64,000 nt of DNA from Candidatus Peregrinibacteria bacterium (GTDB taxonomy: Bacteria > Patescibacteriota > Gracilibacteria > Peribacterales > Peribacteraceae): positions 89,973 through 153,972 of the forward strand of contig JACPMB010000009.1 of the NCBI GenBank assembly GCA_016186175.1, read 5' to 3'. Below are positions 37,272 through 46,275 of the stretch, one piece after another (the stretch's first letter is position 1; the number at the start of each line of letters is the position of its first letter). The notes under the pieces are model-generated. The model was not told where the DNA came from. It made no database searches and was given only the letters and a program-made list of their open reading frames with translations. A program made the position numbers and the translations under genes.

Positions 37272-38048
37272 TTAGAGGGTATGGAGTAGATGTGAAATGG
37301 TTTCAATGACTCTCCTGGTTCCGTACGCATTCCCGTATTCGGGAAATAAGACCGTCCCTGCCCGCTTGATCACAGTGCTCGCAGTTTCGCATGCATCGAC
37401 TGGCTTCACACCCTGTGCTACCAGTCCCGCGATCAATCCCGCGAGCACGTCGCCGGTTCCTCCTGCGGTCAGCCCCGCGTTGCCGCCGCTGATTTTTCGA
37501 ATTTTCCCGTCCGGACCTGCAATTTGATCAGTCTTTCCCTTCAGATGGATGACGATGCGCGCTTTCTTCGCGACAGCGCCCAAGGTTTTCGCGTGCACCC
37601 CCATCCGTTCCAGCTCGCCGAGGTGCGGCGTGAGAACCGCGTTTTTCCCGCGTGCGGCGTCAACCGTCCATTCCTGAATCGCGCTCGCATCCAATATCAA
37701 AGGGCATGGAGCCGACTCGATCATCTCCCGTATCAATTTGAGCGTCGCCGCACCCCGGTCGAGGCCCGGCCCGACGACGGCACAGTCAACCGTCGCGAGC
37801 ATTTCCAGCAATGGGCCGATGTCTGCGTTTTTTAATTCATCTCCTCTAAACGGGTGAACCTGGAAGTTGAGCGAATACATTCTGGCAACATGCTGATGTA
37901 CATTCGGGAGCGCCAGGTACACGAGATCCGCGCCGCTCGACTCGGCTGCCAGAGCGGAAAATACAGGCGCGCCGTGCTGGCGCAACGAGCCTCCAATGAC
38001 CGCCACTATTCCATTTTCCCCTTTATGAGAATCAGGCGCTCTTTCCAT
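37272..38048 (-). CDS. ADP-dependent NAD(P)H-hydrate dehydratase-like protein
   Basis: VAVIGGSLRQHGAPVFSALAAESSGADLVYLA; AVVGPGLDR; NAGLTAGGTGDVLAGLIAGLVAQG. Confidence 0.88.
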   Translation of the reverse strand: MERAPDSHKGENGIVAVIGGSLRQHGAPVFSALAAESSGADLVYLALPNVHQHVARMYSLNFQVHPFRGDELKNADIGPLLEMLATVDCAVVGPGLDRGAATLKLIREMIESAPCPLILDASAIQEWTVDAARGKNAVLTPHLGELERMGVHAKTLGAVAKKARIVIHLKGKTDQIAGPDGKIRKISGGNAGLTAGGTGDVLAGLIAGLVAQGVKPVDACETASTVIKRAGTVLFPEYGNAYGTRRVIETISHLLHTL

Positions 38049-39141
38049 GCAGGTATCGTACCACCGCTTTCTCCACCTCTTTTCCGACTTTCTCCCGAAA
38101 CCGTTCGGCTGCAAACTGCCTCGCGTGCCTCCGAATTTCCGCGCGATCGAACGACGCGGCGGAAAATCGCCGGATCGCGCCGGCGAGCGATTCTTCGCTC
38201 TGCTCACCAAAAAACAATCCGGTTTTTCCTTCTATTACGGCGTCCCTGACTCCCCCCTTTCCGTATGCGATGACCGGCGTTCCGCACGCCTGCGCCTCGA
38301 TCGGGACAATGCCGGCGTCTTCGTGAGCTGAAAAAAGCACCGCTTCAGCAGAAGCGTAAAGAGACGGAAGTTCATTGTCCGATACGCTCCCGCGGAACTC
38401 TATTGTCGGGCCCGCCATCGCTTTCAGAGATTTCTCTTCTTGCCCGGAACCGGCGATCACGAGAGGCAGGCGCAACGCGTTCGCGCAACTGATCAGGATG
38501 TCGAAACGCTTATACGGCACAAGACGTCCGACGGCGAGGAAACCCGTTCGCGGACGCCGAATATCTGATAGAAAAAAACGATCGTGGGCTGGCGGAGGAA
38601 TTACGACGGATGATCTCCCGTAAATCCGTTCGATGCGCGCCGCCGTCTCGCCTGAATTCGCGATAAAAGCGTCAACTCGTTTGGCAGTGGAAAGATCCCA
38701 CCTTCGCAGTTTTACAAGCTGTCTTTTTACCGCTGCGCGGAAAATTCGCGGCACATGAAAATCTTCGAGATACTGATCTTCCATCTCCCATGCGTAGCGC
38801 ATGGGGGTATGGCAGTAGCATACATGGACAGAGCCGCTTGGCGGGATGATCCCTTTGCCAACCGCGTGCGACGAGCTGACGACGACGTCATGTCCGCTTA
38901 AGTCCGCGTCCTCAATCGCGCGCAGCATCCAAGGCAGCAGTAATTGATGTTTTCCAATTATGCGGTAAATACGTTGCAGTCCGGATTGCCGCACGTCCGC
39001 GTTTCGCAGGCCGTTCGGCAACGGAGTCCGCGCGACAGTCGTATATATTGGGCTTGCCGGCCACAGCGCGCTCAGTTCAGCCAGCGCGCGCTCCGCGCCG
39101 CCGGAGGCGGTGAGCCAGTCGGCGACCAATGCCAATCGCAT
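38032..39141 (-). CDS. Glycosyltransferase family 4
   Basis: MRLALVADWLTASGGAERALAELSALWP; FLAVGRLVPYKRFDILISCANAL; EAQACGTPVIAYGKGG. Confidence 0.9.
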   Translation of the reverse strand: MRLALVADWLTASGGAERALAELSALWPASPIYTTVARTPLPNGLRNADVRQSGLQRIYRIIGKHQLLLPWMLRAIEDADLSGHDVVVSSSHAVGKGIIPPSGSVHVCYCHTPMRYAWEMEDQYLEDFHVPRIFRAAVKRQLVKLRRWDLSTAKRVDAFIANSGETAARIERIYGRSSVVIPPPAHDRFFLSDIRRPRTGFLAVGRLVPYKRFDILISCANALRLPLVIAGSGQEEKSLKAMAGPTIEFRGSVSDNELPSLYASAEAVLFSAHEDAGIVPIEAQACGTPVIAYGKGGVRDAVIEGKTGLFFGEQSEESLAGAIRRFSAASFDRAEIRRHARQFAAERFREKVGKEVEKAVVRYLHGKSA

Positions 39142-39193
39142 GAATGGATTATAGGGCGAATGCGGCAGATCACACATGTGCTGTATTAGAATG

Positions 39194-40168
39194 TCTGCCG
39201 TGCTCCAGCGTCCGACCTTTCCACTGCCGCGCAAATTCAATCGCCCGTTGACGCGTCAGACGCGAATATTCGTCGAACGTAGGCATAAAGTCGCGCGGCA
39301 GCGTCGCAGCGAGCAACGGAGAAGATCAATCCGCAAGTGGAGGGCGACTGTCGCGGAGCGGATGTCCGCGATGAGAAAATGGCTTAAGTTCCTGGCACTC
39401 GCGCTCGCCGCATTCGTTGTTTTCCTGCTTCTGTTCTCGCCTATTCTGCACGTCAGGGAAATCAGAGTCATACGCTCCGAGGGGCGGATCGCCCTTCCGG
39501 CGGTGTTGCAAGCCCTCGCGCCCCTTTATGGCAGGCATTTGCTGATGATTTCCACGCATGACGCAGCAGAGCGCGTAAAACTCGCCGTCCCCGACGCCAG
39601 CGATGTATACGTCCGGAAGCAATACCCGTCGGAGCTGGTTGTGCGCATCGCTGTCTCTCCGCTTGTAGCGCGAATACTGATTGATCCGCCAGGAGCAGTG
39701 GCCGAAGACAGGGCGAGTGCATACGATGCCACGCCTGGAGTAGCCGGCCTTTCGGGTTCCGGAGCGATAGCAAGCGAGGCAACCGCGGATTTTCTAACAG
39801 CCAACGGCATGCTCGTGTCCACTGTCCATGTGACGGTTTCGCAGCCGATGCCAGTAATTCGCGTGGTGGATTGGGCTGCTTTTCCGGTGCCGATGCATCC
39901 ATTGCTCACGCCCGAATTTATGGACCACATGAAACGTGCGGAAGAGGCGCTGGCACTGGAGTTTGGCCAGCAAATAGCGACTAGGACAGTTTTTTTGCGG
40001 GCGCGCGAATTTCATCTCGATTCGCCGAAGGTCGGTTTCTGGTTTGATGTAAGAACACCTCTTGAGGATCAGCTGCAGCGCCTGCGAATATTTCTCGGCA
40101 AGGTCAAATTGCAGGACGTAAAAAGCCACGTGGACCTTCGATTGACGGGGAGAGTTATTTATCAATAG
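39194..40168 (+). CDS. ftsQ: FtsQ-like POTRA-domain protein
   Basis: Basic N-terminus, single TM, HVREIRVIRSEGRIALPAVLQALAPLYGRHLLMIS...DVYVRKQYPSELVVRI. Confidence 0.75.
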   Translation, partial: SAVLQRPTFPLPRKFNRPLTRQTRIFVERRHKVARQRRSEQRRRSIRKWRATVAERMSAMRKWLKFLALALAAFVVFLLLFSPILHVREIRVIRSEGRIALPAVLQALAPLYGRHLLMISTHDAAERVKLAVPDASDVYVRKQYPSELVVRIAVSPLVARILIDPPGAVAEDRASAYDATPGVAGLSGSGAIASEATADFLTANGMLVSTVHVTVSQPMPVIRVVDWAAFPVPMHPLLTPEFMDHMKRAEEALALEFGQQIATRTVFLRAREFHLDSPKVGFWFDVRTPLEDQLQRLRIFLGKVKLQDVKSHVDLRLTGRVIYQ

Positions 40169-40244
40169 GTGCGGGAAATCGCAACGCTGGACAAAATACG
40201 GCGCTTCCGTGTCGTAGTCTCTCCTTGCTGTTACTATAGCCAGG

Positions 40245-41123
40245 ATGGAGAGTCTTAATTTCCTCCTGTCTGTCTTCCTGATGGGGTTGCTTCCTGTTGT
40301 GCCAGGCGGCGCGCCGGATATTGTGATGATTGATGACATGCCGCTGTCGCCTCCAGTAATCGCCAGCCGCAAGGCATTTCCAAGCAAAAGCCTGTCGCAC
40401 GCACTTTCCGCATCCGGAGTCGTTATCCTAGACATACGCAGCGGACAGGCGATATTCGCCCGCAACGAGGATCGGAAAAGACCGATCGGGAGCCTTACGA
40501 AGATCATGACTGCAATAATCATTGCAGAGTCTCACAAACTTGATGAAATCGTTGCAATCCCGTCCGATATATCGGATACGGACGGGAGCACCGCCAGTTT
40601 GCCTCCCGGGTCGCATTTTACAGTTGGAGATATCCTTTCTGCTCTCTTGATCGCCTCAGCAAACGACGCAGCGGAAACGCTGGCAAGGTTCCACAGCGGT
40701 TCCAGCGCCGCGTTCGTCTATGCAATGAACGAGCGCGCGAAATCCCTCGGTCTTAAAAACACCTCTTTTGCCAATTCAAGCGGCCTAGACGACGCGGCAC
40801 AATGGTCCACTCCACGCAACATCGCGTGGCTGGCTTTATACGCATTGCGCAATCCTGCACTTAGGAGCCGCATGTCCACAGCGAAGGCGTCCATTAGCAG
40901 TGTAGAGGGGCACGAAATCAAGTTGGAACACACGCACGCGCTCATAGGAAAGGACGGGGCAGTAGTTGCCGGCAAGACCGGCACCACCGCGCTTGCACGG
41001 CAGTGCCTGCTTTCTCTCGTGAGTGAAAACGGGCGGGAATACCTGGTTGTTTTGCTTGGTTCCAACGAGCGTTATGCCGACCTTCGCGCGATTTTGCGAA
41101 TTCTACGATCGTTTCTCGTCTGA
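40245..41123 (+). CDS. D-alanyl-D-alanine carboxypeptidase, peptidase S11
   Basis: RPIGSLTKIMTAII (SxxK); LLIASANDAAETLA (SxN); VVAGKTGTT (KTG). Confidence 0.93.
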   Translation: MESLNFLLSVFLMGLLPVVPGGAPDIVMIDDMPLSPPVIASRKAFPSKSLSHALSASGVVILDIRSGQAIFARNEDRKRPIGSLTKIMTAIIIAESHKLDEIVAIPSDISDTDGSTASLPPGSHFTVGDILSALLIASANDAAETLARFHSGSSAAFVYAMNERAKSLGLKNTSFANSSGLDDAAQWSTPRNIAWLALYALRNPALRSRMSTAKASISSVEGHEIKLEHTHALIGKDGAVVAGKTGTTALARQCLLSLVSENGREYLVVLLGSNERYADLRAILRILRSFLV

Positions 41124-42166
41124 TGACGATGCGTACCCCGCTTGTCCGCTGGCTTAATCTGCGCGTGCGCGTGCTCTTGATCCTGATCTTTCTCGCAAGC
41201 GCGCTGCTTCCGCCGTACGTGCAAACATCGGCCGATTCATCGAACGAACTGGAATTTCCCGCTCAACAATTTCTTTTCGTGGAGGAGGGCTTTCTGATGA
41301 AAACTTCGTCGCTTGGCGAACAAGGATCGCGCCTGGCATTCAGCGAGAGTCTGGTGCACCGCGTCAGGGAAGGCGAATCGGTCGAGAAGATCGCAGCACG
41401 TTACGGCATTTCCGCGCAGACGATCCGTTGGACAAACGGTCTCACCGAAACATCCACAATCCGGCCGGACCAGGAGCTAATTATTCTTCCAGTGGACGGA
41501 GTGTTGCACACGGTGCGCCGCGGCCAGACTCTCGGTCGCATATCGCAACTATACGACGTTCCACTGGAAGCGATTATCCGGCAGAATCGCATCAAAGGGA
41601 GCTTTGTAGTAGCCGGAGATCAAATCATCATTCCAGGCGGCAAGCCTGTGATTGGCGACACGTCCGTAGCCTCGTCGGACCAGGTTCTGCGATTCGCCGA
41701 CTCTCTGCCTGCAAAAGATATCCGGCTGCCCATCGGATCCGTCTCCGAGCCGTCTCCGGCCGTGGCGCCATCAGTAGGCGCCATTCTCTCGCAGACGCTG
41801 CTGCAGATGCCGTGCAAAGATTGTTTCTTTACGCAGAAGTATCACCCGGGGCACTATGCCGTTGATCTCCAGACGCGTGGCGGCGGCCCGGTCTTCGCAG
41901 CCGAAGATGGCGTGGCAATCCGCACGGAAATCGGCTGGAACGGAGGATATGGGAACGTAATTGAAATTGATCATGGAAACGATCTCGTGACTCTTTATGC
42001 GCATAATCGCGTGCTCTACGTAAAAGATGGCGACTCCGTCAAGCGCGGCCAAGTGATAGCCGAAATGGGCAACACAGGGCTTGTTCACGGCCCGACCGGA
42101 ATCCACGTCCACTTTGAAGTGCGGGTGAACGGCGTCAAAAAAAACCCCGGACTTTATCTGGAGTGA
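41123..42166 (+). CDS. M23 metallopeptidase with two LysM domains
   Basis: VREGESVEKIAARYGISAQTIRWTNGL; VRRGQTLGRISQLYDVPLEAIIRQN; HYAVDLQTRGGGPVFAAEDGVA...GIHVHFEVRVNG. Confidence 0.92.
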   Translation: MTMRTPLVRWLNLRVRVLLILIFLASALLPPYVQTSADSSNELEFPAQQFLFVEEGFLMKTSSLGEQGSRLAFSESLVHRVREGESVEKIAARYGISAQTIRWTNGLTETSTIRPDQELIILPVDGVLHTVRRGQTLGRISQLYDVPLEAIIRQNRIKGSFVVAGDQIIIPGGKPVIGDTSVASSDQVLRFADSLPAKDIRLPIGSVSEPSPAVAPSVGAILSQTLLQMPCKDCFFTQKYHPGHYAVDLQTRGGGPVFAAEDGVAIRTEIGWNGGYGNVIEIDHGNDLVTLYAHNRVLYVKDGDSVKRGQVIAEMGNTGLVHGPTGIHVHFEVRVNGVKKNPGLYLE

Positions 42167-42257
42167 GTATTTGCGCCGATATTAAAAAATGATCTATTGT
42201 TGACATGTGCGCAAACAATTATATTTTTGCCAAGCAAAGATCGAAAAATGGAAAAAA

Positions 42258-42854
42258 ATGCTAGCCGGCATGGAACGCAGGTGGAGAAACCCCGACATAC
42301 GCGTCGCAGCATTGCTGGTGATAGACATGCAGCGTTATTTCCTGGACAAATCTTCTCATGCCTATGTACCGGCTGCGACTGCAATCGTGCCCGGCGTACA
42401 GCGGCTGATTCGACTGTTCCGCAAACATAAACGCCCGGTTGCGTTCACGCGTTTTGCGGTTGCAGACGACGAAAAAGATCCGGTCGGGACATGGTGGGGG
42501 CGATCAATTGCGGACTCATCCTGCGACGGCATGATTTCAAAGCATGTGCGACCGAAAAAGGAAGAGAAAGTTTTCCGAAAGTCGTCGTACAGCCCGTTCC
42601 GCGGCACGGATCTGGAGCGGCATCTCCGCAAACTCGGAGCGCGCCAGATCGTCATTGCCGGCGTTTTGACAAACCTTTGTTGCGAAACCGCGGCGCGGGA
42701 GGCATTTGAACTCGGCTTCGATGTTTTCCTGACTGCGGACGCCACGGCGACATACAACGAAAAAATGCATGAAGCGACTCTACTGAATCTATCTTGCGGG
42801 TTCGCCACGCCGGTGCACGCTTCGGATTTGCGTCCTCTGCGCCCGACGCCATGA
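42258..42854 (+). CDS. Isochorismatase-family cysteine hydrolase
   Basis: VAALLVIDMQRYFL; HLRKLGARQIVIAGVLTNLCCETAAREAFELGFDVFLTADATATY. Confidence 0.9.
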   Translation: MLAGMERRWRNPDIRVAALLVIDMQRYFLDKSSHAYVPAATAIVPGVQRLIRLFRKHKRPVAFTRFAVADDEKDPVGTWWGRSIADSSCDGMISKHVRPKKEEKVFRKSSYSPFRGTDLERHLRKLGARQIVIAGVLTNLCCETAAREAFELGFDVFLTADATATYNEKMHEATLLNLSCGFATPVHASDLRPLRPTP

Positions 42855-43705
42855 CGTACGACTGTGCAATCGTAGGCGCGGGGCCTGCCGGAATTGCCGC
42901 CGCCGTGCAGCTTAAAAGATCAGGAGCGGGAATCGCTCTGTTCGAGTGCCGGGAAGTAGGCGGCCTTATGCGCAATGCGCTGCTTGTGGAGAATTATCTT
43001 GGGTTTCCTGCGGGTGTGGATGGAAATAAACTCGCGACTCTGTTCATGGAACAATTGGAATCACTTAGCATCCTGCCTTTTCATGAGGAAGTTATTGCGA
43101 TTGCAGAGGATGCTGAGTCGCTGCTGATCCGCACTGCCAACGGAAGCCATCGGTGCGCAAACGCAATTATCGCAACAGGCACGACACCGCGTCGCGCCTG
43201 CATTGACGGAGAAGAGCAGTTGGAAGGGAGAAGCCTTTTTTACGAAATACGGGATATGCCGGAAGACGGGCGCGGGCGCGCGGCGCTTGTCGTCGGCGGC
43301 GGGGACATCGGTTTTGATTATGCGCTGCACTTGCAAAAACGCGGATACAAGCCTCTGATCGTTGCCCGAAGCGGGCCGCGCTGCGCCCCGCTTCTTCGGC
43401 GGCGGGCATCGGAATGCGGCATCCGATGCATCGAAAAATCGTTGCCAAAGGCAGTGCGTCAAACCGGCGGAATGTTGGAAGTGAGCCTGGACGACGAACT
43501 CGTGCCGACGGATTATATTCTGGTCGCCGCGGGCCGGAAGCCGCGCCTGGTTCCGATCTCCGCGCGCAATCGCGCCGCCGTGAGTTTCGCCGGCGACGTG
43601 CGCAACGGACTCAAGCGCCATATTCACATCGCGTCCGGCGACGGCGTGCGTGCGGCAATTAAAATGCTTTGCAGAATTTCCAAGCTATCAAATGCGAGTA
43701 ATTGA
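42851..43705 (+). CDS. NAD(P)/FAD-dependent oxidoreductase, thioredoxin-reductase-like, no CxxC
   Basis: DCAIVGAGPAGIAAAVQLKRSG; GGLMRNALLVENYLGFP; LVVGGGDIGFDYALHLQKRG; 4-bp overlap with the upstream ORF. Confidence 0.87.
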   Translation: MTYDCAIVGAGPAGIAAAVQLKRSGAGIALFECREVGGLMRNALLVENYLGFPAGVDGNKLATLFMEQLESLSILPFHEEVIAIAEDAESLLIRTANGSHRCANAIIATGTTPRRACIDGEEQLEGRSLFYEIRDMPEDGRGRAALVVGGGDIGFDYALHLQKRGYKPLIVARSGPRCAPLLRRRASECGIRCIEKSLPKAVRQTGGMLEVSLDDELVPTDYILVAAGRKPRLVPISARNRAAVSFAGDVRNGLKRHIHIASGDGVRAAIKMLCRISKLSNASN

Positions 43706-44576
43706 ACGACATGGCGACGGCCGGATTGCAACGGTGTACGTCGCGGAAACCGGCGGAGGCCGCATCGAATTCGCCGAATCCGTGCAGCCGCCGGCTCCGC
43801 TGTCCGACAAATGGGTTCTGATTATTTCCTGTATGATCGGGTGCCCGGTCCGCTGCCTGATGTGCGACGCCGGAAGGCGATGCGCAGGGCTCCTTACAAA
43901 GGAGCAGATGCTGGAACAGATTGATTACATGGTCCTGACGCGTTTTCCGGACAGATGCGTGCCTGTCAAAAAGTTCAAAGTGCAATTCACGCGCATGGGA
44001 GAGCCCGCCTTCAACCCGGCGGTTCCTGATGTGCTGGAGGAGCTTCCGGCGAAATATCGCGCACCAGGGCTGATCCCGTCTGTTTCCACCGTCGCTCCGA
44101 TGCATTGCCAAAAGTTTCTGGCGAGGCTGGCGGATACCAAAAGACGTCTCTATTCCGGCGGACGATTTCAGCTCCAGTTTTCCATTCACACGACCGATGT
44201 ATCCAGGCGCGACGAGCTTATTCCGATCCGTAAATTGAGCTTTGCTGAGATCGCAGAGTTCGGCGGGCGGTTTTTCGAGCCCGGAGACAGAAAAATCACG
44301 CTGAATTTCGTCGTGATGAACGGCTATCCGATAGATCCTTCATTGCTCAGGCGGATATTCGATCCTTCGCGTTTCCTTATAAAACTTACGCCGCTAAATC
44401 CCACTCGTGCGGCCGGGAAGAATGCCCTTTCGACGGCGCTGGATCCTAACGACGAAACGTCTGTCACGGAACTGGTCTCAAACATGCGCTCCTGCGGATT
44501 CGAGACGCTCGTGAGCATAGGCGCTCTGGAGGAGAACGCGATTGGAAGCAATTGCGGACAGTACGTATCAGCGTGA
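43692..44576 (+). CDS. RlmN-like radical SAM protein
   Basis: CMIGCPVRCLMCDAG (CxxxCxxC); FTRMGEPAFNP; C-terminal GSNCGQY resembling the RlmN CGQ tail; 14-bp overlap with the upstream gene. Confidence 0.85.
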   Translation: MRVIERHGDGRIATVYVAETGGGRIEFAESVQPPAPLSDKWVLIISCMIGCPVRCLMCDAGRRCAGLLTKEQMLEQIDYMVLTRFPDRCVPVKKFKVQFTRMGEPAFNPAVPDVLEELPAKYRAPGLIPSVSTVAPMHCQKFLARLADTKRRLYSGGRFQLQFSIHTTDVSRRDELIPIRKLSFAEIAEFGGRFFEPGDRKITLNFVVMNGYPIDPSLLRRIFDPSRFLIKLTPLNPTRAAGKNALSTALDPNDETSVTELVSNMRSCGFETLVSIGALEENAIGSNCGQYVSA

Positions 44577-44784
44577 AATTGCGATTTGCAAGTTTACAAA
44601 AAGTATTGTACAATATCAAAAACACATTTATGCAAGGAATCTCAGCCCGAATCGGCAAATTCTCGCTCTGGAACGCAGTTCGCGACGCGCGCGTCCGCTC
44701 CGGAGTTTATCTGTGGTTCCTGATAGCCGGTCTATGCGTTATTCTTGCGAATGCCGTGGCGGCCGGCATGTGATTGTAATGCGT

Positions 44785-44861
44785 GGATCCGTAGCTCAGC
44801 TGGCTAGAGCGCTCCCCTGTCACGGGAGAGGTCGCGGGTTCGAGTCCCGTCGGATCCGCCA
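44785..44861 (+). tRNA. tRNA-Asp (GTC), CCA encoded
   Basis: GGATCCGTAGCTCAGCTGGCTAGAGCGCTCCCCTGTCACGGGAGAGGTCGCGGGTTCGAGTCCCGTCGGATCCGCCA. Confidence 0.96.
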
Positions 44862-45087
44862 GAATATTTCAACTTTCACCAACGCCGCCCGAAGTCAAAA
44901 ACTTCCTCCGAGACCCGGCGTAGTGCCGCAGAACGAAGAGGGGCCGTCTTGGTGAGGGGTATGATCTGTGACTTTATGCACTACACCTACGTTCTCCGTG
45001 GCTCGCGTTGATGACGAGGGTGGGAAACTGCGCCTGCAGACTGTCACTCATGCCGAGCAGGATGTGAACAAGTTACGGAATATTGTG

Positions 45088-45117
45088 TTGACATTGTTTA
45101 CACAGATAATCTAGAAT
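45088..45117 (+). promoter_or_regulatory. Promoter of the DinJ-like antitoxin gene, apparently leaderless
   Basis: TTGACA - 18 bp - TAGAAT, then 6 nt to ATG at 45124. Confidence 0.6.
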
Positions 45118-45123
45118 AATCGC

Positions 45124-45426
45124 ATGACAACACTCCATGTCCGTCTGGATGACAAGCGCAAGAAACAGGCACAGAAAATCTTGGCACAACTGGGATTGGA
45201 TCTTAGTCAAGTGGTACGCCTGTTCATTCATCAAATTTGCATTACCGACGGTGTACCTCTGCAGATTCTTACAGAAAACGGATTCAGTGTTGATGAGGAA
45301 GAGGTACTTCTTCATGACGCGCAAGCCGCACGTGCTGGTCGGGCGGTAAAACGCTACAAGAACGTTGATGATCTTTTCCGCGCCGCTTATGCAACTGCTG
45401 ACGATCGTCACGCGGCCCAGATATGA
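45124..45426 (+). CDS. RelB/DinJ-family antitoxin
   Basis: MTTLHVRLDDKRKKQAQKILAQLGLDLSQVVRLFIHQICITDGVPLQI. Confidence 0.85.
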   Translation: MTTLHVRLDDKRKKQAQKILAQLGLDLSQVVRLFIHQICITDGVPLQILTENGFSVDEEEVLLHDAQAARAGRAVKRYKNVDDLFRAAYATADDRHAAQI

Positions 45427-45688
45427 ACGCGACCTCGGCCGTTTCTTGCATAGTGACAGAGCTGCGAAATTTCTGCCGAAACTCCGGACGGCGATTCTCC
45501 ATTTGCAGCAACGAAAAAGATTGCCGACTACATTTCGTGATCATGCCTTGAAGGGGCGCCTACAACAGCTGCGTGAATGCCATATCGACTACGACTTGCT
45601 GCTCGTCTACGAAATCGTCGAGGAGCGATTGGAATTGCTTCTCTTGCGTCTATGTGATCATGACGAGTTACGGAAGATAGCCCATTGA
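45389..45688 (+). CDS. YafQ/RelE-family mRNA interferase toxin
   Basis: TRPRYERDLGRFL...LPTTFRDHALKGRLQQLRECHIDYDLLLVYEIVEERLELLLLRLCDHDEL; overlaps the antitoxin ORF. Confidence 0.87.
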   Translation: MQLLTIVTRPRYERDLGRFLHSDRAAKFLPKLRTAILHLQQRKRLPTTFRDHALKGRLQQLRECHIDYDLLLVYEIVEERLELLLLRLCDHDELRKIAH

Positions 45689-45711
45689 TAGTGCAGCCAC
45701 CTATTTCATAG

Positions 45712-46197
45712 AATCATTGCTTCCACTACCGCTTCGTCTGCATCCACCCGTTCGACGACGGCAACGGCCGTATGTCACGACTCCTCATGAATTTGCTCCT
45801 CATGCAGGCAGGCTACCCGCCATGTGTGGTACGAAATACCAAGCGCAGAGAGTACCTCCAGAGCCTTGAGCGGGCAGACACCACTGGATCCACGGACGCG
45901 TTTGTGCGCTTACTTGCCGGTGAGCTCATCCAAACCGAGGAGACGATGCTGAGAGTGCTCGAAGGCAAACCATTGCCGCCCATTCCAGGCGAAAAGCTCC
46001 ACCGTGAGGCTCGTAGGGAGCTCATACTGAAGGCCATCGGTACGGATACGCTCTCCATCGGACAGATCGCCGACCGCGTATTGCGTATCAAGCGACCAAC
46101 ACTCAAGAATGATTTGCGTTTGCTGGTTCGTGCAAGAACGCTCAGAAAAAAAGGGATTGGAAAAGGCGTGACCTACACGCGCTCTGAAAAGACCTGA
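45712..46197 (+). pseudogene. N-terminally truncated Fic-family protein
   Basis: FHYRFVCIHPFDDGNGRMSRLLMNLLL: Fic motif HPFxxGNGR retained, everything upstream missing; an in-frame stop precedes 45712. Confidence 0.8.
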
Positions 46198-46275
46198 TAG
46201 TATTCTTTCGGCTTAGGTTGGCTGCAATTCAAACCTGCGCAGATCAACGTTTTTGAGCAGGGAGATGCATCCATG

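Noticed and set aside
44630-44773. 47-aa TM ORF before tRNA-Asp
   Set aside because: Too short and without a clear ribosome-binding site; cannot be supported from sequence alone.
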